Of a stretch of 64,000 bases of DNA, positions 15,893-25,374 are shown piece by piece. Numbering within the stretch: position 1 is the stretch's first letter; every line of letters begins with the position of its first letter. The position numbers were made by a program, and so were the translations under genes. Origin of the DNA: Polyangia bacterium (GTDB lineage: Bacteria; Myxococcota_A; Polyangia; Nannocystales; Nannocystaceae); the NCBI GenBank assembly GCA_030424595.1, contig JAUHWG010000019.1:124001-188000 (forward strand). Reading direction: 5' to 3'. The notes under the pieces were generated by a model. The model worked only from the letters and a program-made list of their open reading frames with translations, was not told the DNA's origin and made no database searches.

Positions 15893-17731
15893 TCAGCGCT
15901 TCGCTGTGGCGTACATGCTGTCGATGAGCTCCGCGTAGCGCTCCTCGACGATCTTCCGCTTGACCTTGAGCGAGGCGGTGAGCAGGCCGTTGTCGACCGA
16001 CATCGCCTCGGGGATCAGGCGCCAGTACTTGATGTCCTCAAAGCTGGCGAGGCCCTCGTTGACCTTGGCGATGTGGGTCTCGATCGACTCGCGGACCCGC
16101 TCGTTGTCCTGGTCCGCGGGGATGCCGATCTGCTTCGCCCACTCCGCGAGCTCCTCCGCGTCGATCGCGATCAGGGCGACGCAGTAGTTGCGACGATCGC
16201 CGACGACCACGGCCTCTTGGATGATCGGCAGGAGCTTGATCTGCCCCTCGATCTTGGTCGGCGCGACGTACTTGCCGCCTGAGGTCTTGATCAGCTCCTT
16301 CTTGCGCCCGGTGATCCGGACAAAGCCGTCAGGGTCGATCGCGCCGAGGTCACCGGTGCAAAACCAGCCCTCCTCGTTGAAGGCCTCGGCGGTCGCCTCG
16401 GGGCGGTTGAGGTAGCCCTGGGTGATGTTCGGGCCCTTGGCGAGGATCTCGCCGTCTTCGGCGATCTTGATCTCGACGCCGGGGAGCGGCGGGCCGACGG
16501 TGCCGACCTTGATCTTGCCGGGGCGGTTGGCGGTGAGGCCGGGGCAGGTCTCGGTGAGGCCGTAGGCCTCGAGGAGCGTGAGGCCGCAGGCGAGGAAGAA
16601 GGCGTGGACCTCGGAGTCGAGCGGGGCCGAGCCGGAGAGGAGCACTTGCGCCCGGGCGAGGCCGAGGCGGGCGCGGAGCTTCGACAGGACCAGCTTGTCG
16701 GCGAGGCCGTAGGTCAGGCCGAGGAGGAAGGGCAGCGGCCGACCGGTCGTCGTGTACGGGATCGTCTGCTTGCCGGTGTTTATCGCCCACTTGAAGAGCA
16801 TCTGCTTGGTCGCAGGGGCGCCGGCGACGGCCCCCTCGATCTTCGACTTCATCTTCTCGTAGACCCGGGGCGCCGCCGGGAACATCCCGGGCATCGACGA
16901 GCGGGCGTCGTCGGCGAGGGTCGGCACCGACGAGATCACCAGCGGGATGTTCTTGTAGGGGGCGCTGAACTGGATCAGCCGGCCGAAGGAGTGGGCGAGC
17001 GGGAGGAAGAGGAAGAGCCCGCCGGCCTTCATCCCGTCGGTCATCACGTCGGCGGCGTCGACCGCCCGGGCCATCGCCAGGTGGTTGTCGTGGGTCTGGA
17101 TCACGGCCTTCTGCGGGCCCGTGGTCCCCGACGTGTAGGTGTATGTGGCGGTCTGGTGGGGCGTCGCCGCCTCGCGCCGACGGAGCATCTCCGGGCGCAT
17201 CTCCTCGAGCTTGGCGGCGCCGCGGATCTCGAGGTCGGCGAGGCTCTCCCAGTCGTCCGCCGGCTCGATCCCGGTCGGATCGATGACGACCACGTGCTTG
17301 AGCGGGATCTGCTCGGGCTTGTACTCCTTGTTGAAGAAGACGAAGCCGTCGCGCATCGCCCGGATCTTGGCGAGCTGGGCCGCGTCGTCGATGATCACCA
17401 TCTTGATCGCGGTGTCGGTGTGGGCGTAGCCGACCTCCTCTGCGTGCAGCGAGGCGTAGATCGGGACCGTCTGGAGACCGACCGAGAGGCCGGCGAAGTC
17501 GCAGGTCAGCCACTCTTCGCTGGTCTGGCCGAGGAGGCCGATGACGTCGTTGTCGGCCAGCTCGACGGCTGTGAGGATGCCGGCGGCGATGGTGTCCGCA
17601 CGATCTGCGATCTGTTTCCAGGTCCGATCGGCCCACTCGGCGCCGTCCTTGACCCGCACTGCGATGTCATTTGGACTCTGCTCCGCGCGCTTGTGTAGGA
17701 GCTGCGCGAGGGTTGTCACATTCAGGCTCAT
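15893..17731 (-). CDS. Long-chain fatty-acid-CoA ligase (AMP-dependent synthetase)
   Basis: About 612 residues. The enzyme should activate fatty acids to acyl-CoA through an acyl-adenylate. The AMP-binding loop YTSGTTGPQKAV, the LLEAYGLTET motif, GWFCTGDLG and the C-terminal lysine loop GRKKELIKTSGGKYVAP are all present; the spacing and length fit the FAA1-type subgroup. ATG 17731 is preferred to the GTG at 17737 because GGAGG lies at the right distance before it. A perfect 8-bp inverted repeat sits just upstream of that site. No other fatty-acid genes adjoin it. Confidence 0.93.
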   Translation of the reverse strand: MSLNVTTLAQLLHKRAEQSPNDIAVRVKDGAEWADRTWKQIADRADTIAAGILTAVELADNDVIGLLGQTSEEWLTCDFAGLSVGLQTVPIYASLHAEEVGYAHTDTAIKMVIIDDAAQLAKIRAMRDGFVFFNKEYKPEQIPLKHVVVIDPTGIEPADDWESLADLEIRGAAKLEEMRPEMLRRREAATPHQTATYTYTSGTTGPQKAVIQTHDNHLAMARAVDAADVMTDGMKAGGLFLFLPLAHSFGRLIQFSAPYKNIPLVISSVPTLADDARSSMPGMFPAAPRVYEKMKSKIEGAVAGAPATKQMLFKWAINTGKQTIPYTTTGRPLPFLLGLTYGLADKLVLSKLRARLGLARAQVLLSGSAPLDSEVHAFFLACGLTLLEAYGLTETCPGLTANRPGKIKVGTVGPPLPGVEIKIAEDGEILAKGPNITQGYLNRPEATAEAFNEEGWFCTGDLGAIDPDGFVRITGRKKELIKTSGGKYVAPTKIEGQIKLLPIIQEAVVVGDRRNYCVALIAIDAEELAEWAKQIGIPADQDNERVRESIETHIAKVNEGLASFEDIKYWRLIPEAMSVDNGLLTASLKVKRKIVEERYAELIDSMYATAKR

Positions 17732-17742
17732 GTTCACCTCCG

Positions 17743-17760
17743 CTCACGGTTGACCGTGAG
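17743..17760. promoter_or_regulatory. Inverted repeat upstream of the acyl-CoA synthetase ribosome site
   Basis: CTCACGGT-TG-ACCGTGAG is a perfect 8-bp palindrome with a 2-bp spacer, just upstream of the Shine-Dalgarno sequence. It could be a repressor operator or an mRNA hairpin that affects initiation. No regulator gene is adjacent. Confidence 0.45.
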
Positions 17761-17868
17761 AGCGGGGGCAAAGCTACCACGCTGTGGTCGGCGTGCGATG
17801 ACCTCTTGCGATGGAGTCCTCTGCGATGAACGCGCGCGCGGACATCTGCGCCGGGCGTGAGGGACAGG

Positions 17869-19491
17869 TCAGGCGCGGCGGCGACGACGTCGACGGGCGA
17901 GGAGGAGGAGGAGCGCCGGGCCGGCGGCGAGCGACGGATCATCGTTCCCGCTGCGGCAGGCGCAGGAGTCGTCCTCGGGTCCGTCGCCGTAGCCGTTCGG
18001 GAGGGCCTGACCACCGCTCGCGCTGCCCTCGGTAGGGGCGCCGTCGCTCGCCGTCGCGGAGCCGCCGTCGCTCTCCGATCCAGCGTCCGATCCCGCGTCC
18101 GATCCCGCGCCCGATCCCGCGCTGGTCTCGCCGCTCCCGCTGCTCCCCTCACCGCTGACACAGGACCCCCCTTGGCAGCTCCGATCGCCGCCACATTCAC
18201 CGCAGGATCCGCCGCAGGAGTCATCACCGCACTCCTTCCCGTCGCATTGCGGAGCACACATTCCGCCGGTGTCGCCCTCGCCGACGCAGAGGCCGGCCTC
18301 GCAGGTCTGGTCGACGCCGCAGGGCCCACAGGATCCGCCGCAGGAGTCGTCGCCGCACTCCTTGCCTTCGCAGGCGGGGACGCAGACACAGACCGATCCC
18401 TCGCAGCTCTCCGGAGCGACGCACTCGCCACAGGAGCCGCCGCAACCGTCGTCGCCGCACTCCTTGTCGCCGCATTGGGGGGCGCAGTCGCAGCCTTCGC
18501 CGAGGGCCGGGCGATCCTCGGTCCAGTCGTCGCAGGCGCCCGCTTGACCGATCCCGAGGGAGCCCGCGCTCGGGTAGGTGACGGTCTCGCCCTGGCTGTC
18601 CTCAAAGACAAAGTAGTAGCGGTGGCAGCCCTGGCCGAGATCGCTGAGCTGGGCGAAGTAGGCGCCGTTGTCGGCGCTCCCGCGCTCTAAGGACATCGGC
18701 GAGCAGGCGCCGTCGAGGTTGATGAGCGCCTTGGTCGGGCCGCCGCCTTGGTCGTACCAGTTGGCCCAGGCCTCGACGTTGTTGCCGCCGCGGGGCCAGT
18801 GGGCCCCGGAGGCGATCTTCCCCTTCTCGTCCGGGTCGGCGCCGCCGAAGTCGCCGACGAAGTAGTCCTGAGCGCCGAAGCCGACGCCGGAGCCCGCGGT
18901 CAAGAGGAGCCAGCGGTGGCCGTTGTCCTGGGTGAACATGCAGGCGTCGTTGCCCCCGGCGGACTCGTAGAGCCAGAGGTAGAAGGCCTGGTTCGGCGAT
19001 GAGCCGCCGGCGATGATCTCGCCGAAGTAGTTGCTGCCGAAGAGGCCGACGCGGCTCTGGGCGGTGTTGCAGGTGGGGTTGCAGGACGCCTGTCCCCCGG
19101 TACAGGAGCACTCGGCCGATCCGTCGCAGCCGTTGTCCCAGAGGTCGGCGATGTCGGGCTTGAGGGTGCACTTGGAGCTGTGCCCGAAGAAGCCCATCTT
19201 CTTCATGTTCGCGCCGTGAAAGCGGGCGGCTCGGCTGTTGTCGCGGTTGAGATAGAGCGGCGTCTTGACGCTGTAGCAGGCGGCTTCGGTGCAGTTGTCG
19301 CCGCACAGCTCCATCTCGAGCTGGGGATCGACGCGGGCGCGGTTGGTCAGCTCGAGCTGCACGCGCTCGGCCCAGTTCGGGTAGCCGTCGATCTTCTCAC
19401 CGCTCGCCTCCGCCTGGGCGGGGCTCAGCGCGAGGAGGAGCGTGGCCACGGTGATGCTCGCGAGCTCCGCGACAGGATGACGACCTTGCAT
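17869..19491 (-). CDS. CAP-domain exported protein with Cys-rich repeats and MYXO-CTERM-type tail
   Basis: A 540-residue protein with a signal peptide that ends near AQAEA (about residue 28). A CAP/SCP-like domain follows (ERVQLELTNRARVDP, LYLNRDNSRAARFHGANMKKMGFFGH, GDNGHRWLLL-like region). Three copies of CxPxCxGKECGDDSCGGSCGxC lie at about residues 340-440, then a Gly/Ser/Ala linker, then DDSCACRSG, a hydrophobic segment and a run of seven Arg. The protein is probably exported and held at the surface by the C-terminal sorting system of myxobacteria. CAP proteins have varied roles; a function cannot be assigned. Confidence 0.85.
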   Translation of the reverse strand: MQGRHPVAELASITVATLLLALSPAQAEASGEKIDGYPNWAERVQLELTNRARVDPQLEMELCGDNCTEAACYSVKTPLYLNRDNSRAARFHGANMKKMGFFGHSSKCTLKPDIADLWDNGCDGSAECSCTGGQASCNPTCNTAQSRVGLFGSNYFGEIIAGGSSPNQAFYLWLYESAGGNDACMFTQDNGHRWLLLTAGSGVGFGAQDYFVGDFGGADPDEKGKIASGAHWPRGGNNVEAWANWYDQGGGPTKALINLDGACSPMSLERGSADNGAYFAQLSDLGQGCHRYYFVFEDSQGETVTYPSAGSLGIGQAGACDDWTEDRPALGEGCDCAPQCGDKECGDDGCGGSCGECVAPESCEGSVCVCVPACEGKECGDDSCGGSCGPCGVDQTCEAGLCVGEGDTGGMCAPQCDGKECGDDSCGGSCGECGGDRSCQGGSCVSGEGSSGSGETSAGSGAGSDAGSDAGSESDGGSATASDGAPTEGSASGGQALPNGYGDGPEDDSCACRSGNDDPSLAAGPALLLLLARRRRRRRA

Positions 19492-19544
19492 AGACGGACC
19501 GTAACGCTAGGCGCTCGATTTCATCCAATCGCGTCGACGCGGTC

Positions 19545-19608
19545 GGCCGAACGAACGGCCGAACGAACGGCCGAACGATCGAACGATCGAACGATCGAAC
19601 GATCGGCC
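19545..19608. repeat. Tandem GGCCGAACGAAC / GAACGATC repeats
   Basis: Three 12-bp units (two GGCCGAACGAAC and one GGCCGAACGATC) followed by GAACGATC copies of 8 bp. The repeats lie between the start of the CAP gene and the 3' end of the histidine kinase gene, upstream of the CAP gene. Confidence 0.88.
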
Positions 19609-19659
19609 GTAGAGGGAACGATCGGTGTTCTGAGGACCGAGGCGGGCTCGGAAGCCCCG

Positions 19660-21939
19660 CTAGTCCCCGGCGAGCGCGGCCCCGCGGAGGAGTGCGGAGT
19701 CCTCTCGCGGGTCGGCGTCGCGGACCCGGCCGAGCGCGGCCCGGAGCGCCGCCTCGCCGTCCACTTGATGACCGCTGAGGTGGATCCGTGAGCGCTCGAT
19801 CAGGACGTAGAGCTCGGCGATCGTCAGGACCCGAGGGATGAGGATGAGCACCGGGATGTCGCGAAGCTCGGGCAGGGCGGCGAGCACCTCGAGCACCGCG
19901 AAGCCGTCGACGACGGGCATCATCAGGTCGAGGAGGATGAGGTCTGGGGGCGCGGAGCGTAGGGCCTCTATCGCCTCTCCGCCGCCGCTGGCGGTCGAGA
20001 TCTCCCACTCCTCGGCGTCGATCGACTCGCCGAGCTGGTCGCGGATCGCGTCGTCATCGTCGACGATCAGGAGGCGGCCGCGGGCGCGCGCGAGGTCATC
20101 CCTGCGGTAGCGGCGGATGGTCGGCCCGAGGAGCTCGGGCTCGGCGGGGACGCTGATGAAGTCGACGACGCCGAGGGTCATCGGCGGCCGCTCGGTCCCC
20201 GGCGCGGCGTAGGAGATCGTCTGGACCGGGACGTCGGCGAGCTCGCGGTTGCCCTTGATCTCGCAGAGCACCTCCCAGGAGTCGGCGCTGCGCTTGAGGA
20301 TGTCGATCGTCACGAGATCGGGCGGATCTCGGCGGGCGAGCGCCAGGGCCTCGGCCCCCGAGGCGGCGATGCTCACCCTGAAGCCCTCCTTGACCAGGAG
20401 CCTGCGCAGGCGCTGGTGGACGTCGGGGTTGTCGTCGATGACGAGGACGTGGGCGCCGGTCACCGGACCGACCGACATCGACATCGACATGCTCGCCGAG
20501 TCGGCCTCGAGCTGGGCGAGGCGCCAGGCGGAGGAGCCGTCGCGCCGCGCCTTCGCGGGGGCGCCCGGGGCCCGACGCGGCAGCCACAGGCGAAAGCAGG
20601 AGCCGGCGCCGACGGTGCTGGTGACGTCGATGCTGCCGCCGAGCATCTCGGCGAAGCGGCGGGTGATCGCGAGCCCGAGGCCGGTGCCGCCGAAGCGGCG
20701 GGTGGTCGACGCGTCGGCCTGGGTGAAGGGGTCGAAGATCGACTCGAGGTGCTCTTGGGGGATGCCGATCCCCGTGTCGCGGACGGTGATCTCGAGGCCG
20801 CTGCGGCCCTCTGCGTCGCGGGCCTCGACGGCGACGAGCTCGACCGTCCCCGACTCGGTGAACTTGGCGGCGTTGCTCGTCAGGTTGAGCAGGATCTGCC
20901 GGAGCTTGGTCAGGTCGCTGTCGATCGTCCCGAGCGACCTGCCGAGGTTGAGCACGAGGCGGTTCTTGTTGCGCTCGATCGTCGGCCGGACGGTGTCGGT
21001 GATGCTGCGGATGAGGGCGCCGACGGTGATCGTCTCGTAGTAGACGTCCATCCGCCCGGCCTCGATCTTCGACAGATCGAGGACGCCGTTGATCAGCTCC
21101 AGGAGGTGGTGGGAGGCGTCGAGGATCCGGTCGACGTCAGCGGTCAGCGGCAGCGACTCGTACTCCTCGCCGATGAGCTCGGAGTAGCCGATGATCGCGT
21201 TGAGCGGGGTTCTCAGCTCGTGGCTCATCGTCGCCAGGAAGGCGCTCTTGGCGTGGCTCGCGGCCAGGGCCTCGTCGCGGGCCTCGGAGAGCTCGGCGTT
21301 GGCGCTGGCGAGGGCCCTGCGGATCTCCTCGCTGGTGGCCAGCGCTCGCTTCTTCGCCTCGAGGATGCCGACCGCGAGGCCGCCGATCGTCGCGTGGGCC
21401 GCCGCGCCGAAGAGCAGGACGAGGACCAGGTTGATCGGATCTTCGAGGGCGGGGTGGGGGTTTAGGAGCTGGCGGCTCAGGACGGAGACGACGAAGAGCG
21501 GCGGGATCGCCCGCGACCAGCCGCGGAGGGTCTCCGGGCGGGCGAGGGCGAGGGCGGTGACCAGGAGAACCGGGAAGCCGAGGAGGGCGGCGAGGAGCGA
21601 GAGGATCGTGTCGTCGAAGAAGGAGCTGATCGTCACCAGGATCGCGACCGCGACGAGGATCAGGTTGGTCGCGAGCTCGATCCGCTGGTCGCGGAGGACG
21701 GCGAGGGCCGCGAGCCAGAGGGCGTCGCAGATCAACCAGACGGCCGAGATGAAGACGAAATTGAAGCCGCCCTCGGTGAAGTAGCGGAAGAGCATGCTCC
21801 CGATGACGAGGACGCTGAGGAGGACGGCGTAGAGGGCGGTGGACCGGGCGCTCTTCGTGCGGAGGGCGGCGAGCCGCGTCAGCTCCTGAAGGCGGGTGTC
21901 GGTGTCCGCCGCCCCGCCCGTATCATCCTCGACGCTCAT
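19660..21939 (-). CDS. Membrane hybrid histidine kinase with two receiver domains
   Basis: A 759-residue protein. Five or six membrane helices (residues ~33-195) precede a short coiled segment, HisKA with His240 (FLATMSHELRTPLNAI), HATPase_c (NAAKFT, DTGIGIPQEHL, GGTGLGLAITRRFAEMLGG) and two receiver domains. REC1 has VIDDN and an Asp in LVTIDILKRS; REC2 has VDDDDA and the phosphoacceptor LLDLMMP. Neither shows the usual Lys after the fourth strand (TISYAAPG and LILIPRV), so signalling in at least REC1 may be modified. The membrane part has no known sensor domain. It is divergent from the MBL hydrolase gene with 120 bp between the starts. Confidence 0.9.
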   Translation of the reverse strand: MSVEDDTGGAADTDTRLQELTRLAALRTKSARSTALYAVLLSVLVIGSMLFRYFTEGGFNFVFISAVWLICDALWLAALAVLRDQRIELATNLILVAVAILVTISSFFDDTILSLLAALLGFPVLLVTALALARPETLRGWSRAIPPLFVVSVLSRQLLNPHPALEDPINLVLVLLFGAAAHATIGGLAVGILEAKKRALATSEEIRRALASANAELSEARDEALAASHAKSAFLATMSHELRTPLNAIIGYSELIGEEYESLPLTADVDRILDASHHLLELINGVLDLSKIEAGRMDVYYETITVGALIRSITDTVRPTIERNKNRLVLNLGRSLGTIDSDLTKLRQILLNLTSNAAKFTESGTVELVAVEARDAEGRSGLEITVRDTGIGIPQEHLESIFDPFTQADASTTRRFGGTGLGLAITRRFAEMLGGSIDVTSTVGAGSCFRLWLPRRAPGAPAKARRDGSSAWRLAQLEADSASMSMSMSVGPVTGAHVLVIDDNPDVHQRLRRLLVKEGFRVSIAASGAEALALARRDPPDLVTIDILKRSADSWEVLCEIKGNRELADVPVQTISYAAPGTERPPMTLGVVDFISVPAEPELLGPTIRRYRRDDLARARGRLLIVDDDDAIRDQLGESIDAEEWEISTASGGGEAIEALRSAPPDLILLDLMMPVVDGFAVLEVLAALPELRDIPVLILIPRVLTIAELYVLIERSRIHLSGHQVDGEAALRAALGRVRDADPREDSALLRGAALAGD

Positions 21940-22059
21940 TCCCCATAGTTATGTACTGGGGAAGGGGGAGGGTTGGCCAGCGTTCGTATGGGGCTGAGGG
22001 GTTGAGGCGCTCGATCGTCCGCCTTGACGGCGCGAAGAGGAGCGCGGATCGTCGGGGAC

Positions 22060-22749
22060 ATGGGAGCGAACCCCGATCTCTACATTCGTCAGGTCCTGAT
22101 CGGGCCGATGGCCAATTTTGTCTACTTTATCGGCTCCAAGCGGACCCGCGAGTGTCTCGTGGTCGATCCCGCGTGGGACACGGACGCGCTCCTCGAGATC
22201 GCCGAGGCGGACGGCATGAGGGTCACGGGGGCGCTTGTGACCCACTACCATCCTGACCACTGCGGCGGCTCGATGATGGGGTTTCAGGTCCCCGGGGGGA
22301 TCTGCGAGCTGCTCGGTCGGGTCGACGGCAAGATCCACGTCCATAAGATCGAGGCCGACGGGTTGAAGAAGGTGACCGGCGTAGGAGAGGGCGATCTTGT
22401 CCGCCACGACAGCGGTGATGCGGTCCAGCTCGGCGACGTGAAGGTCGAGCTCATCCACACCCCGGGGCACACCCCGGGCTCGCTCTGCTTCCTCGTCGAC
22501 AAGAAGCTGGTCGCCGGCGACACCCTCTTCGTCGACGGCTGCGGCCGCGTCGATCTGCCGGGCAGCAGCCCCGAGCAGATGTACGAGACCCTGACCGGGA
22601 CCCTCGCCAAGCTCACCGACGACATCATCCTCCTCCCCGGTCACGACTACGGGCCGACCAAGGAGAGCTCGCTCGGCGACCAGCGCAAGACCAACCGCTA
22701 CCTGCGGATGAACTCGCTCGACGACTGGCTGCGCCTTCGGGGCCGTTAG
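22060..22749 (+). CDS. MBL-fold metallo-hydrolase (glyoxalase II-like)
   Basis: About 229 residues from ATG 22060; the upstream TTG at 22024 is less likely. The zinc-ligand motif THYHPDHCGG, the later HTPGHTPGS and GDTLFVDGCGRVDLPG, and a C-terminal LLPGHDYG give a full metallo-beta-lactamase-fold site of the glyoxalase II/ETHE1-like group. The substrate may be a thioester or persulfide; this cannot be settled from sequence. It has no operon partner on the same strand. Confidence 0.88.
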   Translation: MGANPDLYIRQVLIGPMANFVYFIGSKRTRECLVVDPAWDTDALLEIAEADGMRVTGALVTHYHPDHCGGSMMGFQVPGGICELLGRVDGKIHVHKIEADGLKKVTGVGEGDLVRHDSGDAVQLGDVKVELIHTPGHTPGSLCFLVDKKLVAGDTLFVDGCGRVDLPGSSPEQMYETLTGTLAKLTDDIILLPGHDYGPTKESSLGDQRKTNRYLRMNSLDDWLRLRGR

Positions 22750-22760
22750 CCGACCCCGGC

Positions 22761-22862
22761 GGACGGACCTTGTGGATGGCCCTGCGGACGGGCCCTGTGG
22801 ACGGGCCTTGTGGACGGACCTTGTGGACGGACCTTGTGGACGGTCCTGCGGACGGTCCGCGG
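22761..22862. repeat. 13-bp tandem repeat between convergent genes
   Basis: Eight units of GGACGGACCTTGT and variants (12 or 13 bp) between the MBL hydrolase stop and the end of the K+ channel gene. Confidence 0.9.
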
Positions 22863-22887
22863 GGGGGCGGCTCTGCTCTGAGCCCGG

Positions 22888-23961
22888 CTACCGCTTGCTG
22901 CGGCCGTCGCCGGCGAGCTTGCGCAGCTTGCCTATCTGCTCGTCGGAGCCGATCGCGATCAGGGTGTAGCCCGTCTCGAGGATCATGTCCCCCTTCGGCG
23001 CGTGCTCGATCGTGCCGTCGGAGAGGCGGATCGCGAGGACCAGCGAGCCGGTCGCCGCGCGGACGTCAGCGCCGGCGAGGGTGCGGCCGTGGAGCGCCCC
23101 TTGGGCGAAGATCTCGGCCTCTTCGATCCGCAGGCCGACGTTGCGGTCGCGGAGCATGTCGTCGAGGAACTTGACGACGTGGGGGCGGAGGAGCTCGGAG
23201 GCGATCCGGATCCCGCCGATCCGGTTGGGGGAGACGACTGAGTCGGCGCCGGCGCGCTCGAGCTTCTGGATCGCTGACATGTAGACGGCCTTGGCGACGA
23301 TCCGCGCCTTGGCGTTGTGCTGGCGGGCGCTGACGACGACGAACATGTTGCTCTTGTCGTCGTCGAGGGTGGCGACGATCCCCTTCGCCTCGTGGATCCG
23401 GGCGAGCTCCAAGATCTCGTCCTCGGTCGCGTCGCCCTTGATCGGGAGCACGCTGGAGCCCTCGAAGTGGGCGAGCGCGTGCTCGGAGTGGTCGATCGCG
23501 ACGACGGTCTCGCCGATCGCGAGCAGCTCCTCGATCACGTGGGAGCCGGTCGAGCCGCAGCCGCAGACGATGTAGTGGTTCGAGAGCTGCTTCATGCGGC
23601 GTTGGTTGCTGCGGTACGCTCGGATCTGGCCGAAGTCCCCCTCGACGAAGAACGACGTGATCGACGAGACGACGAAGAGGTTCGCCGAGATCCCGAAGAG
23701 GAGCAAGATCATCGTCCAGATCCGGCCGCCGGGGACGTCGGCGACCTCGATGACCTCGCCGAAGCCTACGGTGGTGACGGTGATGGCCGTCATGTAGATG
23801 CAGTCAGCGACGCTCCACAGGCCGGGCTCGTGGCGATAGCCCAGGTAGTAGTAGCCGAGAGAGCCCAGGCTGATGACGGCGAAGGAGACCGTCGCGGCGA
23901 GGATGACCCGCCGTCTCGCCATCCGCAGGTCCTCTAGGGTCGCGCTCAGCTGGCCGTACAT
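22888..23961 (-). CDS. Two-helix potassium channel with RCK/TrkA regulatory domains
   Basis: A 357-residue protein. Two membrane helices flank a pore loop with the selectivity filter TVTTVGFGE (about residues 63-71). RCK_N follows (YIVCGCGSTGSHVIEELL, an acidic end of strand 2 at VVAIDHS, then GDATEDEIL), and a TrkA_C-like domain ends the protein. The layout is that of MthK-type ligand-gated channels. AAGGAGGGCCC before ATG 23961 is a strong ribosome site. It probably controls K+ efflux in response to a nucleotide or ion; the ligand is unknown. Confidence 0.92.
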   Translation of the reverse strand: MYGQLSATLEDLRMARRRVILAATVSFAVISLGSLGYYYLGYRHEPGLWSVADCIYMTAITVTTVGFGEVIEVADVPGGRIWTMILLLFGISANLFVVSSITSFFVEGDFGQIRAYRSNQRRMKQLSNHYIVCGCGSTGSHVIEELLAIGETVVAIDHSEHALAHFEGSSVLPIKGDATEDEILELARIHEAKGIVATLDDDKSNMFVVVSARQHNAKARIVAKAVYMSAIQKLERAGADSVVSPNRIGGIRIASELLRPHVVKFLDDMLRDRNVGLRIEEAEIFAQGALHGRTLAGADVRAATGSLVLAIRLSDGTIEHAPKGDMILETGYTLIAIGSDEQIGKLRKLAGDGRSKR

Positions 23962-24108
23962 GGGCCCTCCTTACGGCGCGCAGAGCCGTCCGCGGGGCGT
24001 CTGCCGCGGGGAGCGAGGGTCGGTCGGCGGGCGTAGGGTCACGGAGCCTCGTTTCTACCACGGAGGAGGATCGGCGCGCTCCGTCATCGGCGCTATGCTC
24101 CGCCAGCT

Positions 24109-25305
24109 ATGGTTTCGCGGCAGCGGGTGATCCTCCACGTCGACATGGACGCCTTCTTCGCGTCGGTGGAGATCCGCGAGCGGCCGGAGCTCGCGGGGGC
24201 GCCGGTCCTGGTCGGGGGAGACGGTCCCCGGGGCGTGATCGCGGCGGCCTCCTACGAGGCCCGGCGCTACGGCTGTCACTCGGCGCAGCCGACGGTGATC
24301 GCCCGTCGTCGCTGTCCGCAGGCGGTGATCCTCCCGCCGCGGCACAGCCTCTACAGCGCGGTCTCGCGCCAGATTTTCGCGGTCTTTGACCGCTTCTCGC
24401 CGCTCGTCGAGGGGCTCTCGATCGACGAGGCCTTCCTCGACCTCAGCGGCGCTGAGCGCCTCTTCGGCGAGCCACGGGCGGCCGCGCGGGCGATCCGCGA
24501 CGCGGTCTACGAGGAGACGCGGCTCACCTGCTCGATCGGCGTCGCCGGCAACAAGCTCACGGCCAAGATCGCCAGCGCCCTCGACAAGCCCCGGGGGATC
24601 ACGCTGGTCGAGCCCGGGGGGGAGCGGGCCTTTCTCGAGCCCCTGCCCATCGCCAAGCTCTGGGGCGTCGGACCGAAGGCCCAGGAGCGGCTAAACGCCC
24701 GTGGGATCCGGACGATCGGTGATCTCGCGCAGGCCGGGCCGGAGGCGCTGCTCGGGGATCACGGGGTCCACCTCCACCGCCTCGCCTTGGCGATCGACGA
24801 GCGCGAGGTCCTGGCCGCCCGCGAGGCCAAGTCGATGAGCCATGAGGACACCTACGAGGTCGACGTCGAGGGGGAGCCGGCGATCCTCCGCGAGCTCCTC
24901 CGCCAGGCGACCCGGGTCGCGGACAGGCTGGTGGCGGCCGGGGTCCGCGGGCGGCGGGTCCAGCTCAAGATCCGGGACCGCAGCTTTCGCACCGAGACGC
25001 GGCAGCTCACGCTCGAGCAGGCGAGCGCGGAGGGCAAGGTGATCTTCACGGCGGTGCGCAAGCTCCTGCGGACGGTGGAGCTCGACGGGCGACGTTTTCG
25101 TCTGACCGGGGTCGGCGTCGGCGAGCTCGACCGGGGCCCCGAGCAGCTCGATCTGCTCGGCGGCAAGGGGGTCGCGCTGCAGGCCGTGATGTCGGCGGTC
25201 CGCAGCCGCTACGGCCACCAGGCGCTCTTTCCTGGGGACGCCGGCGACGAGGAGCGACCGGGGGCGACAGCTTCGGTGCACCTCCGCCCGCGCGGCGAGA
25301 GATGA
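24109..25305 (+). CDS. dinB: DNA polymerase IV (Y-family)
   Basis: A 398-residue translesion polymerase. The catalytic acidic motifs HVDMDAFFASVE (near residue 10) and LSIDEAFLDLS (about residue 105) are intact, followed by the helix-hairpin-helix region (IAKLWGVGPKAQERLNARGIRTIGDLA) and the little-finger domain. A late QLDLLG resembles a beta-clamp binding peptide. TATGCT lies 9 bp before ATG 24109 (24094-24099), so the transcript may be almost leaderless. The gene is divergent from the K+ channel gene. Together with alkB it is one of two DNA-damage genes in the window, but they are not linked. I see no LexA-type box. Confidence 0.94.
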   Translation: MVSRQRVILHVDMDAFFASVEIRERPELAGAPVLVGGDGPRGVIAAASYEARRYGCHSAQPTVIARRRCPQAVILPPRHSLYSAVSRQIFAVFDRFSPLVEGLSIDEAFLDLSGAERLFGEPRAAARAIRDAVYEETRLTCSIGVAGNKLTAKIASALDKPRGITLVEPGGERAFLEPLPIAKLWGVGPKAQERLNARGIRTIGDLAQAGPEALLGDHGVHLHRLALAIDEREVLAAREAKSMSHEDTYEVDVEGEPAILRELLRQATRVADRLVAAGVRGRRVQLKIRDRSFRTETRQLTLEQASAEGKVIFTAVRKLLRTVELDGRRFRLTGVGVGELDRGPEQLDLLGGKGVALQAVMSAVRSRYGHQALFPGDAGDEERPGATASVHLRPRGER

Positions 25306-25374
25306 ACTCATCGCCGAGGGTGGGGGTCGAGCGAGCCCTCGGAGGGCGGTAGAGCGGCCGCTACAGGCTGAAAT

